64,000 nucleotides of DNA from Madurella fahalii (lineage: Eukaryota; Ascomycota; Sordariomycetes; Sordariales). Below the pieces are notes generated by a model, which was not told the origin of the DNA, did no database searches, and worked only from the letters and a program-made list of their open reading frames with translations. Below are positions 57,651 to 64,000 of this stretch, piece after piece. Positions within the stretch are counted from its first letter, which is position 1. Each line of letters starts with the position of its first letter. The stretch spans positions 558,001-622,000 of the forward strand of contig CM056875.1 of NCBI GenBank assembly GCA_029876055.1, in the 5' to 3' direction. The position numbers were made by a program, and so were the translations under genes.

Positions 57651-58064
57651 TGAAATGGTGCAGAAACACACATCTACACCCACATACTCATCAAAACAAG
57701 GGGGAAGGCAAAGACGGTCAAATGCCAGACAGACAAGATAGACAAGACAGGCCGACGACACCACCACAAACTGGGTCCCTGCAGCCTAAACACTATCAAA
57801 ACAACATGTGCAGATAGAGCTCCCTCTGGTCAGAGGGAGATCACTTTGCACGCAAAGAAAGCTCGTCAATTGAGCCTGCAACAGGTGTGGAAAAAGAGTG
57901 CTGAATTGATTGTCCTGTCTAAGGAGCAAGGCCAGGACGGCCCTACTTATGGCGCAAAAAAAAAATGGGGCCACGGCAAGTTCCAGCCCCCGGGCGCCAT
58001 CCTAGCAACTGCGTCCATCTGACCAGAAGGACCCTGCCCTTTGGGGGCAGTTTTCCCCAGCTCA
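57651..58064 (-). mobile_element. Solo-LTR-like element, copy 5
   Basis: A 414-bp copy with a perfect 4-bp duplication GTAG (57647-57650 and 58065-58068), TG...CA ends and the same internal palindromes as the other copies. Confidence 0.8.
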
Positions 58065-58638
58065 GTAGTCGGGGCTCTAGGGCGGTAATAATATCATTTG
58101 GGGTGGTCTGAGAGACTGGAATCCGACTCGACGCGAGTATCTACGTCAAGAGAATGTCCAGAGACTTATGCCAGTGGATCAACCAACGATTGAACATGAC
58201 ATATACCAAGGACGGTGTTCCTGGGTACTTTGGCATGATTTCGTTGGTTACCTGTCGTTAAAGAGATAAACGACTCGAGGTGTACTTACTGATATGATCT
58301 GCCACTGGTCGCGAGGACGCCTTGTTCTATAGAAACGACCGTGGCGCTCAAGGAGTCGCAGGAAAATCTCTAGGTCTTCGTCCCCGTGCAGAGGGAATAA
58401 GCCAGATTTTTCCTCAAGACCGCCGCCAAGCCAGGGGGTAACGTTTGCCACAACTGCGTGAATCCTCGGTATCAAAACGATATGCGTTAAGTCTTAAGGA
58501 TGCCCTGTAGCAAGTACTACATGAACACTTCGTTAGACGACCAGATAACACGCCAGACTTTTGCGTAATCAATTTATCTGCCTTACATATATATATGTAA
58601 GAATGCATCCACCACCTACATGCCTCTGATGGATGTGG
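58065..58638. other. Gene-free stretch
   Basis: 3' flank of the orphan gene at 58639; no coding region is seen. Confidence 0.45.
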
Positions 58639-60690
58639 TCACTTCCAAGCAATCTTCTCCCTCACCCACTCTCCGCACCTTGGCGATAAAACAACAATGC
58701 GTGCGTTGGGCCCGGTATGCCCCGTGAGCGGCGGGCCACGAGTTATAGTCACACATCGCCTGGCATTCCAGTCAGGATGCATCATCTTCTGAACCGGAGT
58801 CGAGTTGACGCTTTTCGGAAAAGATGTCCCGAGGTGTAGTGCCGCAACCATCTGCGGTATAGTGGCGACAAAGCATTCCCATACCATACAACAAGGATCC
58901 AGCTTAAGTACCGACTTCAAGGGAGATCCGATCCCAAGGCCTCTTGCATCCCCGCTTTGATATTTGCCGGGAAAGCGGCAAAGAGACGGCCCGTGATCCT
59001 TCGAGAGATAGCGTCTCTTCCAATCCATACGACCATTCCGGAAGCGAAGCGCTGTTCTGCTCAATTCACGAGTTTCAGAACAGAGACTCTTCAACACGAA
59101 TTTTGGAACTAAGTGCATAGCCGCGACTGGTCGGACTCTGTCAGGTCCTTTTCGCAACCTGAATAGTGATATTGAACCGTAATCGCCATCGTTGTATGTC
59201 AGGGCTGTCAAACGATCGTCGTATCCCGTATATTTGTCCGTATCAAACAATTCCTTCTCAAGGTCGTCGAGGGTTGTGGATTCTTGACCTTTGCTGATAT
59301 TGGGAGGAGGATGGTACGTTCGGTGGCTCGAAAGAAAGCCAGCAGGTCTTCTCTGTGAAGTGAATCCCGGAGCAACCCGAGAATACCCCTGCTTGACACA
59401 CCAAATCCCATCACTTCCGCGCCCCCTTCCACCTCCTCGTAAAGCGCTAACCTCGCTCTATACCTTGCCTCACGGGCGTTAAACTGCGGGGTTAATGTTT
59501 CACTCTCGAGGTCTGCCCAGCTCAAGAAATTTGCGCTTTGCCACAGGAGTTGCTTATCGAGAGAATCGGCAGAGCGGCCTTCTCCAGCGTCGTTTCCTTT
59601 CCCAGCGTCGTTTCCTTTCCCAGCGTCGTTTCCTTTCCCAGCGTCGTTTCCTTTCCCAGCGTCGTTTCCTTTCCCAGCGTCGTTTCCTTTCCCCGTGTCG
59701 TTTCCTTTCCCCGTATGACCCCCCTGCCCAGCGTCGTCGCCCTTCCCAGCATTGCCTTCTCGTCCGGAGGGGTCCTCTTTCCCATCGTCCTTCCTCTCAG
59801 CATCATCCCTCATTCCAGCGTTGTCACCCTTCCCAGAGTCATCATCTTCTTCAGAACTTCCTTCGCTTTCGTCCTCTGACTCTTCCAGTGACCCCAGCCT
59901 GTTCAGAAATTTCAGGGCACTCTCCCCGAAGAGCCGCGGGTTGCGTCCAAGCTCATCGAATTTGTTTTCCGTCCGCTTCAAAAATGCGCTGTTTGCAAGA
60001 AGAGGAGCAAGAGCTTCCTGTAGAGGCTGAGGAAAGCTCTGGATTTCTCTCATTAGGCCTCGGTTATGACTGTCACGCGATAAGTTTTCATACAAGATGA
60101 ATGGAGACCGCGGGGGAGAGTCTCACTCCTGGAAAGGCCCTTCCCTCGAAGGGGATTGGGAGGGTTTAAACACAGGCCGACCTGGGTGGCCAAGAGACGT
60201 AGTGCCCAGGGGCTTGTCCGGAAGCCCAATGTCCTGGTTGGGATCTTCCGCTGCTTTGAATTCAAGTTTCTCGATTGTGGCCTATAGGATGTTAATTTTC
60301 TCGTCGGCTGCTCCGTGTCATTCAGCGAAAAACTTTCCCTCAGGTTCTCGATCTGTTCATTCAGCTGTTCAATATAGGACTGGCTCCCGGTCAAGGAATC
60401 ATGTTCTGACTCCTGAATCTCCTGGAGCTTCAGCGCGAGGCGAGCACGCTCCACCTCTAGCTCAGCTACGTGTATCAATTCGTCACGCTCAACGCGGCCG
60501 GCTTTTCGGCTATTTTCCAGATCATGTAAGTTTTCCCTATGTTTATGGAGTTGCCGTTGGAGTTCCGCCCGGTCTACATATACCGTTAGATCTGGATGGG
60601 ATTTGAAAAAGAATTGTTCTATAGATTCTTACCTAGCGTCTCCGAGGACTTTGGGGAGTGCTTATCACGGCCTGCGAAGTCTGTATCCAT
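58639..60690 (-). CDS. Orphan coiled-coil protein with hexapeptide repeats, 601 aa
   Basis: Five exons, 60690-60633, 60573-60334, 60250-60127, 60069-59400 and 59352-58639, all phases agreeing. Exon 2 is a Glu/Arg/Leu-rich coiled coil (L-Q-R-Q-L-H-K-H-R-E-N-L, later V-E-R-A-R-L-A-L-K). Exon 4 holds a Glu/Ser/Asp stretch and about seven copies of G-K-G-N-D-A encoded by an 18-bp minisatellite. Exon 5 has a globular C-terminus (Y-T-G-Y-D-D-R-L-T-A-L-T-Y) with Cys and Trp residues. The last intron is short (47 bp) with a GTGTCA donor; intron 2 (83 bp) has a weak GTTTTT donor, so these two boundaries are least sure. No family is recognised and no signal peptide is seen. It is likely an intracellular protein, with fast-evolving repeat length. 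Confidence 0.55.
59585..59713. repeat. 18-bp coding minisatellite (about 7 units)
   Basis: Six near-perfect units of AGCGTCGTTTCCTTTCCC and one variant (CGTGTCGTTTCCTTTCCC), then decay. The unit length is a multiple of three, so gain or loss of units keeps the frame of the host gene. Confidence 0.9.
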
Positions 60691-62598
60691 GGAAGATCAG
60701 TTGGCTTATTCCGTCGTTGCCTGGCTCGACCTCTACTCCAGCTAATGGGGGTGCTCGAACGGCTTGATCTGGCCAGTAAACGATGCGGCAAAGCTTCGAT
60801 ATTTTAGGTGCAGATATTTGACGCGCAAAGAAAGAGTAAGGTACAGAGGTTGAAGCACCTCCGGGCCGGTCCCTCTGGCTCTGGTTTTTAATCATACCTT
60901 AAGCTTTGGTCGAGCAACCCCGCGTAGCCCCTCCCAGCAACGCCACCCACAGCAGTAACCAATGATGCCATTCCTCACACATCAGTCAAGCCACCTCCAC
61001 CCCCTTCTACGAAGCCAAGGGAGGCTGTGGCACCAGGCGCAGGCCTTCACTGCAATTATTTTCCGCGGAGATAGCAACCCATCCAGCTCTCGCATCTCCA
61101 CGATCGGCACCCCCATCCCCAATACATTCCCCGCGATGGATGCATAATTACCTCATGTACAGTACCATGCTTGTGCAACCAAACCCTACCGAGGAACCCC
61201 GCCTTGTATCCGTCTCATACCACAGAAACCGAAGATATCTCAATTTGCTTTTGAATAACCTTACTCCCCTTTCTTATCTTCGCCCTCTTACGTATGGGAC
61301 AGACTCGTTTGCTGTTTGGCGGAGTCATATACTGCGCCCTGCGCCGCTCCGTGATAGTGGTGCTGCAGTGTGGCTTCGAAGATGCGCTTGCTCTATTCAT
61401 GTTTGCCGGACTTTCGCTGTTGTAATGCCCAGTCGATGTCGATCATTGCCTCGGACCTCATTGTCTTCAACGCCCACCAGCAAAGTCTCGTGGTGATAAT
61501 ACCGGACCATATAAATATTTTCCCTACCTACTTACTAGTTGCACTGTGGAGCAATTCACCCTCCTAGTTGCGTTTCTGGCATTGCCCCGAGCGTTGACAA
61601 CAAGCGAGATATCAGAGCAATTCTCGCTGTAGGCTAGGTTCGCAACGGGTTATCGCTCGGCCGCCAATGCAGTATTCAGGGTGCAGAGCTGAATGAAGGA
61701 TGATCAATTCCTACAAGCAGCCGTGTTGGATGAATATGAACGACTTGCTACCTTACTCTCCGTTGTGATTGTCGGACCGAACCTAAACTGCTCCCGCTCT
61801 AATCTACAGTAACCTAATGACTGCTTTTACAAACTACAGCCCAGCAGGTAACTTTCTTGGCAGCGTAACAAAGAGTGGGAGGCAAACAAACTCCGGTCCG
61901 GCACAAGCTGGCAAGCTTAGCTCAATCTGCTGGAATGTTTGGTGGCACGCCCCATATGTTCCTGGGTTGTATGGAAGTTGTGGGAGGTGGCAATTGTCCA
62001 AACGGTGGATAGGCAAGTCCCCCTTGACCCCGAAACAAGCAGCCATTCACCAATCCATGCAAAACTACCATTATCACGTCCTTTACGAGTGTAATGCCTT
62101 CGCCATTATATCCAACCTAAGATAGGTTGCTGGCAAACTCATCCCCTCTTCAAAGCCACGACCTTCTTGCAGTGTCGGTGCACTGGCCCCATTGGTGGAT
62201 GTCTCGGGTCCAGGAACTGGAGCATTGCGAGAGCTATTTGAGAGGACTCAACAAGTGGGTATCGCGCACGACTCTTTTGGGACGGAGAGGTTTATTGCTG
62301 ATGCAGAGGATCAGGAACTCCGGGAACAGGGTGTTATTAAAGAGCATTGCGCCGACCCAGGTGATAGTAAAAGTTAAGAGTCGACAGAAGACGGAAAGTA
62401 TGCGGCGCTATATCGAATTAGTAGCCGGACATGGAGATATAGACTCCCTTCTACTAATTTCCTTTATTTGATTTGTATAGATGACGCCAATGGAATGCCA
62501 AACCCAAATCGCTCCCCGGAAACTGAGCAAACAAGCACGCAAGAGAGAAAAAACACCCCCTTTTGAGCCCTATGCGGGTATTACATATCCGGAGCCTC
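60691..62598. other. Gene-free stretch between orphan gene and ACH1
   Basis: No gene supported. A 61-codon frame at 62192-62377 has a protein-like look (E-L-F-E-R-T-Q-Q-V-G) but no matching neighbours. Confidence 0.45.
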
Positions 62599-64000
62599 TT
62601 ACCACGACTTGACCTTCTGCATGCTGCCCTCCTCACTCAGGGCCTTGTGCATGTCAAACGAGTTCCACAGCAGGTGTGGCTCGTGGCCCATGCCCTTGCG
62701 GAGGCACTCGCTCTCGGCCCGCTCAAAGTAGCCCTTGAGGATCGGCTTATACACGTCATGTGCGCACTTGTCAATGATGACGCGGGCCCTCTCGCGCGGG
62801 CTCATGCCCCGCACGTCAGCCAAGCCGTTCTCGGTTACGATGATATCCAAGTCGTGCTCGGTCTGGTCGACGTGCGTGCACATGGGGACGATGCAGCTCA
62901 CGCCGTGCGGGTCCGTCTTGGACGGCCGCGTCGAGGGCGTGTGCATGATACTATACTTTGCGCTCCGCAAGAAGTCGGCCGACCCGCCGAGGCCGTTGAG
63001 CATGCGGCTGCCCATGACGCACGTCGAGTTAGCGTGGGCGTAAATGTCTACCTCGACGGGTGTGTTCATGCCGATCACGCCCAGGCGACGGATGATCTCA
63101 GGCGAGTTGGATACCTGTTGCGAGCGCAACAGCAGTTTGTTGTGGTACGATTCCCAGTTCTTGTAGAAGCGCTCGAAGCCCGTGGGCGAGAAGCGGACCG
63201 ACGTGGCCGTCGCGAAGTCGAGGCGGCCAGAGTCAAACAGATCCAAAAAGGTGTCCTGGATGACTTCGGTCCAGACCTTAAGGTTACGGAAGTTGGAGTT
63301 ATCCAGACCGCCAATGACGGCGTTGGCGATGTTACCAATTCCAGATTGCAGCGGAAGCAGGTTGGCCGGCAGACGGCCATGCTTGACCTCGTGCTCGAAG
63401 AATTCGATGAGGTGGCCGGCGATCTGCTTTGAGGTCTCGTCCGCCGGGGCGTTGGGTTGGGTCTGATCCTGGTAGTCGGACTCGAGAATGCCGACGACCT
63501 TCTCAGGATCGATGGGGATCGAGTTGGTACCGATGCGGTCCTCGACGCCCATGATCAAGTAGGGTTTCCGGCGCGGGGGGAGGTCAGTCATGGTGATGTC
63601 GTGGAGACCATCCATGCTCGGCAGGGAGGTATTGACCTCGACCACGATCTTATCGGCGAGCTGGAGGAGCTCGGGAGTTGCACCGACCGACGCACCGGGG
63701 ACGATGCTGCCGTCCTCCTTGATCTCTGTCGCTTCTACCACAACAACATCGAGCTTGTTACTTGGCCTATCCTTGGTATAGTAGCCCTGGGTTCCCGGTT
63801 AGTGCCCCTCGTGACCAACCTAGACTCCGAGATGTCCTTACGTATACGAGGTCCACCGGGAACATGGACAGATGCTTGTCGAAGAACTTGATGCGGCCGT
63901 CGTTGATGCCCTTGGCAATGTTCTTGCCGACTTGGTGGGGAGCCCGCCTCTCAATCATGTCGAGAGCCGCCCAGCGGTTCTCAGTCTCAGCGCCCGACGA
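62599..64000 (-). CDS. ACH1: Acetyl-CoA hydrolase / CoA transferase, partial at the N-terminus
   Basis: Two exons in the window, 64000-63842 (open through the edge) and 63786-62599, about 448 residues; the first part lies to the right. The intron (GTAAGG to CCAG, 55 bp) joins V-D-L-V-Y to G-Y-Y-T-K-D-R-P. Family blocks: V-G-A-T-P-E-L-L, M-G-V-E-D-R-I-G, the CoA-transferase catalytic Glu in T-P-V-E-V-D-I-Y and the glycine loop N-G-L-G-G-S-A-D-F. ACH1 of yeast and its fungal relatives is a mitochondrial enzyme that moves CoA between succinyl-CoA and acetate, needed for growth on acetate and for propionate detoxification. The C-terminus is complete. It is a housekeeping gene and marks the end of the accessory tract. 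Confidence 0.95.

Noticed and set aside
59495..60100. 201-codon plus-strand frame with repeated R-R-F-L-S-Q
   Set aside because: It is the antisense reading of the 18-bp minisatellite in the minus-strand gene, whose exons splice in phase.
1..64000. CRISPR arrays, bacterial operons or ribosome-binding sites
   Set aside because: The window is eukaryotic; the tandem repeats found are microsatellites, minisatellites and LTR copies without spacer structure.

Overview
The window looks like nuclear DNA of a filamentous ascomycete, most likely a Sordariomycete close to the Chaetomiaceae. The evidence is the gene content (CBM1-tailed GH131 glucanase, CE1 acetylxylan esterase, DUF1680/GH127-type enzyme, RTA1 and rhodopsin-like membrane proteins, a Clr5-ankyrin protein), short introns of about 45-120 bp with GTRAGT donors and CTAAC-like branch sites, and repeats whose copies differ mostly by C-to-T/G-to-A changes, as expected from repeat-induced point mutation. 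Exon structures were derived by reading conserved protein blocks across frame changes. The species assignment is inference.

Layout. At 0-7.2 kb lies what looks like one end of a secondary-metabolite cluster that continues off the left edge: the C-terminus of an alpha/beta hydrolase, a seven-helix rhodopsin-domain protein, an ACMSD/6-methylsalicylate-decarboxylase-like amidohydrolase and a flavin-dependent halogenase. From 7.2 to 15.9 kb there is a gene-poor, partly AT-rich tract with degraded repeats and one solo-LTR-like element. At 15.9-22.4 kb are an RTA1 protein and two secreted carbohydrate-active enzymes (CE1, DUF1680/GH127). At 25-33.3 kb there is a graveyard: an ABCC transporter broken by several 1-nt indels and a stop, a broken DUF829/TMEM53 gene, and a short remnant of a polyketide synthase ketoreductase domain. 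This reads as the ghost of a second secondary-metabolite locus. An intact NmrA-like reductase with a GC-AG intron follows at 34-35 kb.

At 36.5-41.5 kb a large Clr5-ankyrin protein (about 1237 aa) is divergently paired with a predicted 73-aa one-helix membrane protein; the shared upstream region holds a perfect inverted pair of CCAAT boxes. At 44.5-50.6 kb are a secreted protein built of three repeated modules with equivalent phase-2 introns, a P-loop sulfotransferase-like protein and a GH131-CBM1 glucanase. From 51 to 58 kb transposon debris (Ty3/gypsy integrase, LTR copies) alternates with a frameshifted ubiquitin-like-domain gene, a Cys-rich orphan and a decayed berberine-bridge-type oxidoreductase. 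At 58.6-60.7 kb is an orphan coiled-coil protein with a hexapeptide repeat, and the right edge holds most of ACH1 (acetyl-CoA hydrolase/CoA transferase).

Five copies of one element of about 420 bp (TG...CA ends; a perfect 4-bp target duplication in three) lie between 12.4 and 58.1 kb. They link the repeat-rich tracts and suggest an actively rearranged accessory region.
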